From: Bacteroidota bacterium
GTDB taxonomy: Bacteria; Bacteroidota; Bacteroidia; Bacteroidales; SKPS01
DNA length: 64,000 nucleotides
Direction: 5' to 3'
NCBI GenBank assembly: GCA_022709695.1
Contig: JAKLII010000002.1
Location: 410,955-474,954, forward strand
In this document: piece after piece, positions 36,901 through 47,000 of the stretch
Position numbering within the stretch: position 1 is the first letter of the stretch
Layout of the letters: each line of letters begins with the position of its first letter
Notes under the pieces: generated by a model
The model's database searches: none
What the model was told of the DNA's origin: nothing
Seen by the model: the letters and a program-made list of their open reading frames with translations, nothing else
Made by a program: the position numbers and the translations under genes

Positions 36901-39900
36901 TAACCGGAAACAATGGTTTTTGATACGGTATCGTTCAGGTTAAAGGAATCCAGGGAATAACTGGTCCATGCCTTGATCTGCATCACCTGGTCAACCGTGG
37001 CGACACCCACACTCAGGTCGGCTTTGGTGGCAAAACTGAAATCCTTGTAACCACCTGATACGATGGTATCAGAAATCGCCTCGGTAATTACCGGGCCATT
37101 GTTGATCTGGTAGCTGGCTGAGAATCCCCCGTTGGCATCGTTGCTGCCAACGTTTCTGATCTTGAAAATGATGGTCTCCTGGGTGCCATAGCCACAACCG
37201 GTAAGGGGTGGCTGAAGAACAGAGTTGGCTTCCAGATCAAAAGGTGAAGGGGTGAATTCATCTGCTCCGATATCGGGATTGGTGGCATTCCTTGGCTGCC
37301 CGTCCATATCAATGGTTACATAAGGCAAGGGCTTGGCAATCCCGTTGAGGGCACCGAGGTTGGTGTGCAGGTCGGTATTGGATACGAAATAGGGATTCAC
37401 CGATATAGAGTTTGAGTCCTTCTGCATGGCGGCTGCCAGGGCTGCCTGGGTGGTATATTGCATTAAAGATCCCGGGTAATAGGCATACCGGTTGGTGGTG
37501 GAGTAGAAGTTGTTAAAGTCGGAATAAGTGACTGACGTACCTTCATAGAAGCAGGGGAAGTTGTTGGATACCACATTGTTGTTTATGATCTCGATGTTGG
37601 TACACTGGGTGGTGGCATTGATCCCGCGGGTATCGTTGTGCTGATTGCCGGTGTTTACCAGGAGGGAGTTGTGCGCAACCCTGGTGTAAAATACATTCGG
37701 ATAAAGCCTGACGCCATAGCAGTTGGTGGATGATGCTGTTCCCTCCAGGATGATAAAATTGTTGGCAATCAGTCCCCATGTGGTATTGGTTGAGGTGGCA
37801 TTTCCGATATCAACCCCTCTGGTGTTTGTGTAGTTGGCAATGTAAATTGAATTGCGGGTAATCTGATAGGCATTGTCGCAATAGCTGAAAGCTACCCCGT
37901 GCACCTGGACTGTAGCAGCATTGGTGGAGATCACATTGGAATCCACGATGGGAGCATTGGCATATTCCACACGGATACCATATTGTGAGAACTGCTGAAC
38001 GACATTTCCATAGATATACACACTATCGAGGCGGAGGGAAGAAGAACTGCCCTTCATCAGGATCCCCATGGATCCTTTGAAGAATCGGTTCCCATTTACG
38101 GTATTGAGCCTGCTGTTGTAATCTTCATTTCTGAGCAGTGCCAGATCTGTAGTGCTGCCACTGCCAACACCCAGGAACAGACACCCCTGGAAGGTGTTGT
38201 ACCGGGAACTGTTGGCAATCACAACTGCATTGCCATAGGTGGCATGTTTCGGAGCAAAAGTGATGCTTTGGAAAGTTATATACTGAGCCCCGTTGAGGCG
38301 TACTACCCAGTTGTTGGCAGTACCAGTTGCCGAGTCGGTAAGCACCGCCGAAGTATCATTGTTCAGTGATCTGAAGGTAATCGTATTCGTTGCTGAGGCC
38401 CCCTGTATATTATTGATGGTAAACCTGCCCGTATAGGTTCCGGGGTTAATATCGAAAACCGTAGGTCCACACACTCCGTAGGTATTCAGGGCTGTAACTG
38501 CATCAGCAGGGGTGTTGAAATCGGCGCTGATGCCCCCGATAGTATAGTTACCGGAGAAAGAGGTCTTGAAGTTGTTGATTTGCAGCGTATCATTGGCCGG
38601 ATTGCCATCGGTGTTGCTATTTGGAACGGAAGTCCAGAATTTGAGGACATAGGTGCCGCTGCTGAGGAAATTGTAGATCCCAAGACCGATGTTCACATCG
38701 CCCATCGATGCGAGGGATCCCACATAATTGTACGAAGGCTGCGCAACCCCATCCACGCTCCAGTGGATGGTAACGGTATTCAGGGTATTGCTGCCGAAGT
38801 TTTTCAGCTTCACACCAACACTGGAAACCCCGGGACACAAAGTAAGGGGCGTCATGGCTGAGATCCCGGCATCATCAAGATATAGGATAAATTCATCGCA
38901 ACCCATGTCAGGATTGGTTGCGTGCCTGGGTTGACCGTCGATGTCGGTGGTGATGTTCGCAACAGGAGTAGCGAACCCCTTCATGGCATAGTTGGTAAAA
39001 TGGGGATCCGTTGTACCCGTAAACATCGGATTGACAGCAATCGAATTGTTGTTTTGTGCCGAGGCCGATTTAATGGTGGCCAGACTGGTAGCATTGGTTC
39101 CCCAGAAATAAGCCCAGTTGCCGGTGGTGGTTGTGTAAAAATTGTTATAATCAATTACCAGCCCTGTAGGATTAGCTGTAAAATATAGCAATTGACCTGT
39201 CGACTGGATCACATTGTTCACAAACGTAATGTTTGTATTGGCGCCGTAGTAGTTGTTGAAATTGACCGTACGGGTTGTTGAATTCCCTATAAAGGTGTTG
39301 TAATAGAACTTGATGTGGTTCACAGCACCGCCTCCGTCGAATACATAACTGGTAGCAGGTGAACCGTAGAAAAAGTTGTTGTATACAAGCGCTTCCTGCC
39401 CGGCAGCAGTGCCACCGTAAACCCATCCTTCCCATACCCGTGTTCCGGCCATATTGATCAGGGTGTTGTTGTAGAAATTCATCTGGCCAGTCAGGTTTGT
39501 AGTATAAATTCCCCCGTTGGTGGTAATGGTGGCATCGGAAAACAATGTATTATATCCGAAATCCAGTGCTACGATACCATTGAGGTTCATAGGCCTGAAT
39601 AACTGGTTGAAAAAATAGTTATATTTGATCATTATATTGGTCATGGGCAGTGCCGAGGTGCCAAAATTGATACCGATCCGCCCGTTGTTGATCCGGTTGC
39701 CCAGAATCTTGATGTTGTCAAAAATAGCACCGGCAATACAATGCATCACAAACTGATTTGAGTCTGTATTTATCGATTGTGTCCCCTGGAGGATGTTCCC
39801 CTGCAGGGTGATGTTGGTATTGTTCCCGCCAAACACCACCACCCTTGCAAAGCTTGCATTCAACGCTTTCAGGGTCATGTTCTTAATAATCACATGGCTG

Positions 39901-40808
39901 GTTCCCTGCAGGTTGACCACATAATTGTTGGTGTTTGATGCGGCGTTAAACTGCAGGATTACTGCGGTGCTATCGTTGTTCGCCGATTGGAAAGTAACGG
40001 TATTGGTGGCAGATGCTCCCTGCAGGGCTCCCAGATTGAGCTGCTCGGTGTAGGTACCGGGAGCCACATTAAAGGTCACTGGCCCTGTGATTCCACAGAG
40101 GTTAAGCGAGGTGAGCGCATCGTTGAAGGTGGGGAAATCCGGATTTGTACCTCCAATGGTGTAGTTGCCTGAGAGGGTATTGGCGCACAGCGACACTACC
40201 CTGATGTTGTCGATAAACCATGCATAGTTATCGGGCATGGTGCTGCCCGGGTTCGCATCCCGCATTACAAACCTGATTTTTACACTGGCTGTGTTCCCGG
40301 CCAAAGCAGAAAGGTTAAAGGTTTCGCTTTTCCACCAGATACTGGTAGGGACAGCGTATATTCCGGCAGCCCAGTCAGTGGCGTAGGCTGCTGCCGTGAA
40401 CTTATTGCCATTGTTGGCAAACTGACTGGTTCCCATATACTGGGCACCTGTGAGCCTCGTCCAGGTAACACCGTTATCGGTGGAAGCTTCAATATAGGCT
40501 TCATCAAAGAACTCAATCTTACAGATGTGGTCAAAATAGAGCATTACATTGGCACTCCCCGTGGTTGAAAAGCTGCTGGTGGTAAGTACTGAGCTGTCGC
40601 CTGTATTCACAATCCTTGATGAATCGCTCATGGCTCCCTGCGAGAAAAGGGTGCTGCTCTTCGCCCAGGTGGATAATCCTGTGGCAACAACACTGTCGGG
40701 CAATGAATTGGCCTCGTAATTCTCTGAGAAAAGCAAGGTCTGCCCGTAAGAAATTCCTCCGGCCAGAACCAAAGTTACCAAAAGAACGAGATAACGAAAG
40801 GTTTTCAT
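30903..40808 (-). CDS. Giant T9SS surface protein, three beta-helix domains (paralogue A)
   Basis: A 3301-aa secreted protein with a signal peptide ending near ISYGQ. Approximate domain order: MAM-like jelly-roll (25-205, LPDSVVATGLSTWAK to YAWFIDNIRV); right-handed beta-helix 1 (211-636, opening SGNYTIGGTNPDFPTF); CARDB-like (637-749); beta-helix 2 (752-1186, SGNYTIGGISADFNTP); CARDB-like; PKD/Ig_7-like (1303-1383); CARDB-like; beta-helix 3 (1496-1936); two CARDB-like; Ig_7-like (2153-2220); a GNKEQYLITAAELTAMG module (2225-2410); CARDB-like; GEVED domain (2532-2681, YTWGETEDYMV); CARDB-like; second jelly-roll (2792-2979); two CARDB-like; T9SS type A tail (3205-3301). Such proteins are generally adhesins or glycan-binding; no catalytic motif is seen. 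It is the paralogue of the next gene upstream. Confidence 0.9.
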   Translation of the reverse strand: MKTFRYLVLLVTLVLAGGISYGQTLLFSENYEANSLPDSVVATGLSTWAKSSTLFSQGAMSDSSRIVNTGDSSVLTTSSFSTTGSANVMLYFDHICKIEFFDEAYIEASTDNGVTWTRLTGAQYMGTSQFANNGNKFTAAAYATDWAAGIYAVPTSIWWKSETFNLSALAGNTASVKIRFVMRDANPGSTMPDNYAWFIDNIRVVSLCANTLSGNYTIGGTNPDFPTFNDALTSLNLCGITGPVTFNVAPGTYTEQLNLGALQGASATNTVTFQSANNDSTAVILQFNAASNTNNYVVNLQGTSHVIIKNMTLKALNASFARVVVFGGNNTNITLQGNILQGTQSINTDSNQFVMHCIAGAIFDNIKILGNRINNGRIGINFGTSALPMTNIMIKYNYFFNQLFRPMNLNGIVALDFGYNTLFSDATITTNGGIYTTNLTGQMNFYNNTLINMAGTRVWEGWVYGGTAAGQEALVYNNFFYGSPATSYVFDGGGAVNHIKFYYNTFIGNSTTRTVNFNNYYGANTNITFVNNVIQSTGQLLYFTANPTGLVIDYNNFYTTTTGNWAYFWGTNATSLATIKSASAQNNNSIAVNPMFTGTTDPHFTNYAMKGFATPVANITTDIDGQPRHATNPDMGCDEFILYLDDAGISAMTPLTLCPGVSSVGVKLKNFGSNTLNTVTIHWSVDGVAQPSYNYVGSLASMGDVNIGLGIYNFLSSGTYVLKFWTSVPNSNTDGNPANDTLQINNFKTSFSGNYTIGGISADFNTPADAVTALNTYGVCGPTVFDINPGTYTGRFTINNIQGASATNTITFRSLNNDTSAVLTDSATGTANNWVVRLNGAQYITFQSITFAPKHATYGNAVVIANSSRYNTFQGCLFLGVGSGSTTDLALLRNEDYNSRLNTVNGNRFFKGSMGILMKGSSSSLRLDSVYIYGNVVQQFSQYGIRVEYANAPIVDSNVISTNAATVQVHGVAFSYCDNAYQITRNSIYIANYTNTRGVDIGNATSTNTTWGLIANNFIILEGTASSTNCYGVRLYPNVFYTRVAHNSLLVNTGNQHNDTRGINATTQCTNIEIINNNVVSNNFPCFYEGTSVTYSDFNNFYSTTNRYAYYPGSLMQYTTQAALAAAMQKDSNSISVNPYFVSNTDLHTNLGALNGIAKPLPYVTIDMDGQPRNATNPDIGADEFTPSPFDLEANSVLQPPLTGCGYGTQETIIFKIRNVGSNDANGGFSASYQINNGPVITEAISDTIVSGGYKDFSFATKADLSVGVATVDQVMQIKAWTSYSLDSFNLNDTVSKTIVSGYQPVAPVAPAPYTANYATTPTITATSGDTLVWYATAVSTTPLYTGMWFTTPQLYDTTIYYVGAKTTQGLQCVSPRVPVTVNIIGFPQEDAGISSIINPAGNVPSGMNHALKVTLKNYGAANLTSVMIPYSVNGTTQDTLSWTGNLPHGATQVVDVDSFNLQGGLVNMKVWTTMPNNAADLFNNNDTATINFSACMQGTFTIGQTPGITYDFPSFTAARNALVNAGVCGNVTFLVDTGIYNERMYWNVVPGAGPNARITFQSMNGDSSSVTLRYTLSSAAAWAMKFIGGASYFTFKQIKLSVSGSASYGRIMEFDGGASYNRFENCILEGVTNASASNSFALVFSNTGQNNYNVFLNNNVIQGAYLAYVYGSSSVKPKGWEFRNNQITGFTYYGLYLYYNDSVTVVGNKLSSSSSTTYAYGIYAYYCGFSTNISKNTIIGNTTSYFYGLYASYCTGTPAGRVLLSNNMISIPGNLTSSYGYGMYLNYSNNIDVYFNTVRILGTTSTSGRALTYYGGSSANIRNNNFINNSMGYAAYFGNITGISSLNYNNYWTAGTNFVYYNAANRTNLAALQSASGMEPQGQSINPPFISNTDLHLVSTNLSTKAQFIALVPDDIDGEIRGQMPTIGADEVALLGVDAGISTIVVPGSSTNEFDVVIPKVILCNYGTDTLFAVPISYTVNNGAPVNFTYTGALAQYSCDTVTLPSFVSPAGNVTFCVYTSMPGDTNTFNDQACISFFGTPQYDAQLIKIMPMTSGCGLSTDTVKIRIRNLGVQAINGNITASYQVNAISTVVMQAVTTSIPVNDSILFAFTTPVNLAVTTADSIFNIKAWINLAGDNVKYNDSAATQVKSFFTPPPPIPVHATVPYASPATLSATTAPGSIVQWWDSATGGTKLNDGLTYTTPLMYVSDTFWLAASGGAQAATLTLGTGTLTNTSTGWPTPYGNYYWGNKEQYLITAAELTAMGANAAPITQLAFNVANVNSCPGLTNFYIKIAHTTVSTMTGWVSGNFTSVFSVPSYQPVAGWNNHVFQVPFVWDGVQNIVIEVCFNNSGYVSSGNASIYYSATPVNTVARFNTDNATVCSAPGTASTIANRPNMKLELAATGCTSNRVPLYVTVANASAADMGVYDIVQPNTAVNLTNQETVQVKVRNYGTASQANIPVSFKVDNQTTVTETLAGPVAAGDSATFTFTAKASLGMSGNTYQIKAWTSLSGDITYLNDTAWKTVQNLIPNYCPSNATNNGYEELTNVTLHTLNNTSVAANATYTNFTATVQPPVLSPGMSYPISITSSISPGYSSTYTCYVKAWIDLNRDGTLDPVTELIYESATNSASTVTGTALIPVTALSGNTLLRVVFVETSTASTVQPCGTYTWGETEDYMVTISPQANCDAGVIAILQPTATAAAGATVPVYAKFMNFGSDTIQPGNLSIATKLNNGTPVVTPYPNALPPMAIDSMLLPSITVNLGNNSLCVYSVLACDSVLFNNEQCMGVFGEFVTAVPYFDDFDANNYWQKPASSVNWQYGTPAANIINSAYSGTKSWVTNLTGDYSNNANDYIVSPGFNFSALGITDTITLSFYHWMDVQTGDYGRVQYSKDNGVNWSTLGYMGDSYGTNWYNTQSGGSHYFSLTNTGWQYSAYKLDPFTFNGTDTIRFRFHFSSNASGVANGWAIDNFKLALPLVANDIGVTSIDYPVNDTAIGSGINATVTITNFGTTTQVMFPVVLKVDGVVKASEVWTGALPSLGTTQYTFITSYTVPNAPYNLCIMTQLSNDQYVVNDEQCKQAGVTPALNDVSVSKIVDPMPDGMGNIGFYNSVFPWACSYPMTIRIKNHGQNTQTSIPVKYTWYNGGPVTTETWTGTLLPDDSVDYILGNPFQPKLGAQQVCVETALTGDVLPANNKACQSYIGIICPVGIDEVQNGGLILYQNIPNPAKETTLIRFDLVTEGEIHLGVMNMMGQTVFSMMAQKPVGEHQVELDVSHLATGMYQYYIECNGYRVARKMMISR

Positions 40809-40849
40809 AACTGTTTGTTTTTATGTGTTTTATTCTGATAATCCTGTCA

Positions 40850-40861
40850 TAAAACGTTTTA
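40850..40861 (-). promoter_or_regulatory. Palindromic 12-mer in the paralogue A leader
   Basis: TAAAACGTTTTA is a perfect 12-bp palindrome about 70 nt inside the predicted transcript. It differs from the 12-mers just downstream of both giant-gene promoters only in the central bases. Confidence 0.4.
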
Positions 40862-40901
40862 GTTTTTTACGCTCAGTTTCAGTTGAATGGCTGTTTTTAC
40901 A

Positions 40902-40933
40902 TAAAACGATTTAGATTAGTCGGGTCAAAGATA
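40902..40933 (-). promoter_or_regulatory. Promoter with downstream TAAATCGTTTTA element, paralogue A
   Basis: On the minus strand, TATCTTTG (40933-40926) is a full -7 match. After exactly 12 nt comes TAAATCGTTTTA (40913-40902), which would lie in the first transcribed bases. Paralogue B has the same 12-nt spacing and the same element inverted. The leader is about 110 nt. The element's role as an operator is inferred. Confidence 0.6.
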
Positions 40934-41048
40934 AACACTTTCTGTATTACAGGGTACAAAAAATGCAAAAGAATATGTTAAAAACCAGTAGACATGACAA
41001 CTAAACCAAAGTTGCCAGCTACAAATCAAGGGTACACCCCTTAGGGAA

Positions 41049-44000
41049 TTACCGGCAGACCATCAGCTTATTGAAGAGCCGGGTCCCTCCGAACTCTATG
41101 GAATATTGGTAGATTCCTGCTGCTAGTTCTGAAACATCCAGTTGAGCGCTGTTCAATCCTGCAACTGCATCCCATTCCCTATAGGCCAGGGTTTGCCCCT
41201 GCAGGTTAAAGAGGGTGATTTTTACAATTCCTGCAGAGGGCACTTCAAACGGGATGATGGTAGTTTCATCGGCTGGATTGGGAATATTCTGGTAAAGAAT
41301 CAATCCGGAACCTTCCAAATCATCAGTGCCAGTGCAATAAGTCCCAGTATAGCTTTGGCACAGCTCATTGTTGGTGCTCACTGCATCACCAGCCAACTGG
41401 GTTTCAACACATAACTGCTGTGTCCCCAGGTTGGGTTTGAAAAGTGTCAGCAGGGTATAATCGGTGTACGCTCCGGGAGCCAGGCTTCCTGTCCAGGTAT
41501 CGGTATAAATCTGGCCCCCATTATAGAACATATAGTCAACCGGGATGGAGCTCTGTGAGTTCTGACCGTAGTTGGCAATTCTAACGGTCACAGGAAACTG
41601 ATACCAGGGGAGGTTTACAGGATGATAAGCACAGATGTTCCCCGCTGCCGGTTCAACAATTTGAGAAATCCCCACATCGTTCATTGCCGGAAGGGTGCCA
41701 AAATTTCTGCATGTTGCATCATTATTGATAACTGGATCTCCCGGCAATACAGAGGCAGCACACAACTGAAAGGGTGAGCCGGGAACAATATAGGCATTTG
41801 AGAACGTATAAGTTGCCGTACCTTGTGAGGCCAAGGAGCCGGTCCAGGTTTCCTGCACGGCTACAACCCCGTCTATCCTTAGTTCCAGAGGAATCGTGGA
41901 TAAGGCATTGGTTCCATAGTTCATGAGGGTAACTTCGGCATATATGAGGGTGCCCGTTGCGGTATCATTAACCGGGTAATTGATGGCTGTTATCCCGGCA
42001 TCGATCGGTTGCTGAGGGAGAGAAAGTGCAAAATTGTCGATCGCCCACCCATTGGCGGTAACAGAGGAATTCGACGAAAAATGAAATCTGAACTGCACAC
42101 TATCCTGTCCATTGAATATGGAAGGGGGTAGTTTATAGGCCGAATATTGCCATCCTGTATTCGGCAGGCTGAAGAAATGAAGTCCGCCTTGTTGTGTGTT
42201 GTACCAGTTAATGCCCAGGATATCTCCGGAAAACCCCAGATTCACCCAGCCTGCTCCGTTGTTTAAAGTATATTCAACGTTGCCAAAATCGTCGTATGCC
42301 ATATCAAGCCAGTGATAAAAGCTCAGGGTAACCGTATCGGTGAGTCCTGGCTGCGAAAAATCAAAACAGGGACTATACAGCCACTCATTGGCATTGTTTG
42401 AATAATCTCCCGTAAGATTTGTGACCCATGCCTTTGTGCCCGAATACGCAGATGTGATAACGTTGGCTGAAGGGGTACCGTATTGCCAGTTGAGGTTGGT
42501 GGAGGGGGAGTACCAAACATTGCCCGACTCGAAATCGTCGAGGAAAGATAGCCCAGCATAGATCTGTCCAAAAACAGACATGCAGATTTCGTCATTCAGG
42601 GATATGGTATCGCAGGGTAACGACAGGGAAATACAAAGCGAATTATTGCCCGGATTAAGAACTATACTGGGCAGATTTATGCTGTCGATACCTACGGAGG
42701 GCAGGGTTCCGGTGTAGGATGTGATAATTGGTGTACCGTTGTTCAGGGTCATGGAAATGGACAATGTGTTTGGATGAATTGTATCCTGCCCGAAATTGGC
42801 GAATTTCACCAATACCGGTACTGGGGCGCCTGCGAAGGAGGGAGTAGTGGGTTTGATGACCGAAAGTAATCCTGCGTCGCATACCGGAGGCGGGGTAATT
42901 GTCACCATATAATCCTCTGTCTCACCGTAATTATAATTTCCACAGGGGACTACTGCAGCGGCATTGGAGGTCTGATTTAAAACAATTCGCATACGTGCAT
43001 TCCCTGGAGTGGCATTAAAAGGAATCAGGATGGATCCGTTAACGGTACTGTCTGATTTGGTGATTGATACAAATACCTCTTCATTATTGATGTCAAAAGC
43101 GGTATCCTGATTCAGGTCTATCCATGCCTTTACAATACATGCCTGTTGGGTTACATATCCTGTGGTAAATGATGATTTAACGCTGAATGGATAGCTGGTA
43201 CCAGGTTTCAGTTGCGGTGGCTGAACACTTGAAGTATAATTGGTATACATGGCTCCTGTTGCCGATGAAACAGAATTTAAAGTATGCAGCACCACCTGGG
43301 TTATCTCTTCGTTTGCCGGACTGGTTGCCCCTGAAGGACAGGGATCAGGAAGCAGGTGCTGAAGGATTGCGGTTGTGGTATCATTCAAATGGAAAGCATC
43401 TCCGGTTAGACCTGTATAGGCTGTGATCTGATAGAATTTACCCGGAATACTCAGATTTGCTTTGGCTGTAAACTGATAATTCACAGATGCTCCAGCCGGA
43501 ATGGTCAGAGGGACTGTTTCGGTAATCACCGGGAGGTTATCAACCCTGAAGCTTACAGGGATATTGCTTTGAAGGGCTGTTCCAAAATTCTTCAGGGTTA
43601 CCTCCACAGTATCCAGAGATCCAAGACCCGGACCTGTGACTGGTCGGATGAAAGCAGTAACCCCAACATCTGCACTGGGCTGGCCGGTAACAGCAATATA
43701 CAGAGGAACTCTGCTGCTGGTACATCCGGTTGCCTCAAATTTCAGCTGCATATTGGGCCTGTCGGCTATTACATAGGGGTAGGCTGGGGCACTGCAAACC
43801 ACAGGGTTATTCCCGCCATATCTTACCACAGTATTGGCAATGGTGGTGGTATGATAAACACTGGCATTGCCTGAACTGGTAAAGGATGTGTTATTGAAAC
43901 ATACTTCCACCACAATATTCTGGATCCCGTCCCATACAAACGGAGCCTGAAAGATATGCTGATTCCATCCCTGAACTGGCTGATATGCGGGTACTGAATA

Positions 44001-47000
44001 TACTGTGGAAAAAGTACCCGGGACCCATACAGTTATAGCACTGGCAGTGGTGTGCATCATTCTGATGGTGTAATTGGTCAGGGCAGGGCAAGCATTGGTT
44101 GCAGCTACCTGAAATCCAATAGCAGAGATGGGCGCATCAGTTGCCCCCAGAGCTGTTAATTCTGCAGCAGTAATAAGGTATTGCTCTTTGTTACCCCAGA
44201 ACTGATTGCCATAAGGGGTAGGCCAGGTGGTGGGTCCATTTAATCCAGTGCCGGTACCCGCGATCACCGTGGCCCCCTGGAAACCACCAGCCGCTTCAAC
44301 CCACAGAGTATCATTCGAATACAAACCAGTGGTGGTATAGTTACCACCTTCATGGAGCATATTTCCTCCGGTGGGTGCATCATACCATCTTAAAATGCTT
44401 CCCGTGGAACTGGTTGCTGATACACTGGCTGGACTGCCATAAGGAATTGTGGCATGCACCACAACAGGTGCAGCGGGGGTAAATAACGATTTTACCTCTA
44501 CCCCTGTGGTGTCGTTATACTTTACGTTGTCAAGGGGCAAATTGACCCATGCCCTGATTTTGAACAGACTATCGGCACCTGAAACGGCAAGTGACACCGG
44601 GGTGCTGAAGGTAAACCACAATGAGTCTCCCGGCAGAATTGTCGATGGAACAGGTTGACTCAGGACCGTAGCACCTGCCGCAGCCCGGTAAAATGCCATC
44701 AGATTGCCCGATATACTCAATCCTCCATCATTCCTGATCAGGATTTTTACACTGTCAGTTGTGAGGCCGCACCCTCCCTGGATCGGATCCATCTTTACCA
44801 CTGCTGCATCAAAGGCCGTGTTCCCAAAGAAGTTTTTACAGAGGGTATCATTGAAAGTGCTGCTGTCGCCAATGACCTGGGTGAAAGCGCAAAACGTGCT
44901 CATGCCCGCCGGACTGACAAAAGACGGGAGCGTAACGGTGTCGCATTGATAAGGAGGAAGTACACCTACGTAGTTGAAATATACCGGATTGCTGCCATTA
45001 ACCTGGTACGCAACCGGCACAATGAACAAGGTGTCTGCGCCCTGATTACAGATGACCACCTGTGGATTGACAACGTCAAATTCCTGTGTTGTGACTCCGG
45101 GATTGTTCACCTGGGTCACGGCAGCATCAACAGCAGGTAATGCGACTTCATCGGCTCCGATGGTAGGTATTTGTTCCCGTATCTCTCCGTCTATATCATC
45201 CGGAACCTTTGCAATAAACTGACCTTTACCCGACAATTGGGTGTTCTGAAGGTGCAGATCGGTATTGCTTGCAAAAAGGGGCTGCATTGACCAGGAGTGC
45301 TGATCCCATGTAGCGGCAGCTTTATAGGCATTGAATGTGGCATAGTCAATACTGGTGATGTTGGCGATATAGGCGCCGTTTGAAGACAAATTATTGTAAT
45401 CGCATGCTTCGATGGTACTGTTGCCGGTAAAATAGACGGCATACCCCAGATTGGCCTTCAGAATGTTGTTCCTGAAATTCAACGCAGTAACCTGATAGAT
45501 GAAAGCTGCCCTTGCCAGTATTCCTGTCCCCTGTTCATTCACCGTATTATGATAAACTTCACTGTAGGCACAGTTGTATAGATAAATGCCATAACTGGAT
45601 CCCGTTCCTGCAGTAATTGAAACGAAGTTGTTGGCAATCAGGGCGCGATCCGTTGCCGTACTGGTCCAGTTTGAAACATGTATCCCGTAAAAGTACCCTG
45701 GATTGCCCCCCTGAAACCTGTTTTTCAGGATTCTTGACTGATTGATGCAATAGGAAGTGAGAATTCCATATGCATTATTGTTTATGTTAGAGGAGAAAAA
45801 TTGATTTTCAACGATCTGAACCGAATCATGGTAAGAGGTCATCACACCAAGATAATGATAATTCTGGAAAATGTTGCCAGAAATGATATTCCCCTTAGAA
45901 CGGCCGGATGCATTGCCCCCCGCAAAATACAGTGACTGCCCGCCATTAAGAAATTTGTTGTTTTGGATGATGTTATATTGATTCATTCCACCCAGCACAA
46001 AAATATTGGCATAGTTGTAACCTGTATTTGCGATGCTAACCCCTTCGATAATACAATTCTCAACGCTATTGTAATCAGCTCCGTTTTCAAGATGCAGGGC
46101 TCTGCCGTAGGTGGTGCTGCCCAGCACTGAGATTGTCATGTGGCTGAAGGTAATGTAATCAGCCCCATTGAGTTTGACAGCCCATTGGATCGTTGAAGAG
46201 AGCGTTTGTTTAAGGGTTACAGAGGTGCTGTCGCCACTCATCGAGGTAAAGGTAATCCGGGCATCGGGACCGGCCCCCGGAATCGGGTATATGGTCAGTT
46301 GTTCATTATAGATACCGTCTGCCACCAGGATGGTTACATTGCCACACACCCCGGCAGTTTGCAAAACATTTACGGCATTGGTGAATGTATTAAAATCATA
46401 GGTAGTGGTTCCTCCAACAGGCCCCAGAGTGTATGTGCCTGACATACAGGCAATAAAATTCAAGGATGCGGTATCATTGGATAGAAACGGATCTGTGATG
46501 CCATTGGGGAGTATGCTCCAGGTTTTCAAGGTATAAGAACCACTGGTCAGCATAAGGGTATCCAGAATTACATCGGTTTCCGCTCCCTGAGCCAGCGTAC
46601 CGGCCCACTGAACGGTATCCTTCAGCACTCCGTTAAGGGAGTAGGTTATTCCGGCACTCTGAAGGGGTTGTCCCCCAAAATTCTTTAACCTTACCAGCAG
46701 CTGGTGTGGTGCATTGGCAGGGATATCTCCCGGAGGGTTCAGGATAGCTGAAATGCCTGCGTCAATGGCCGGTATGCCTGTGAGGGTTACCGTCAGAGGA
46801 ACCCTGACGCTTTCACAATGCAACCCCTGCAGGGAGACGGCAGAAACCCAATAGGTCTTGTTGGCATAGAGCAGTGGTGTGGTAAAATACTTCCCGGTAT
46901 ATAATGGTGAGGAAGCTGTGTCGCTGAGGTACCAGGCAAGGGTATCGGTGGAGGTTGCCGTGAGCGTCAAAGCCGAGCCATACGGGGTGGTTTGAGGCAT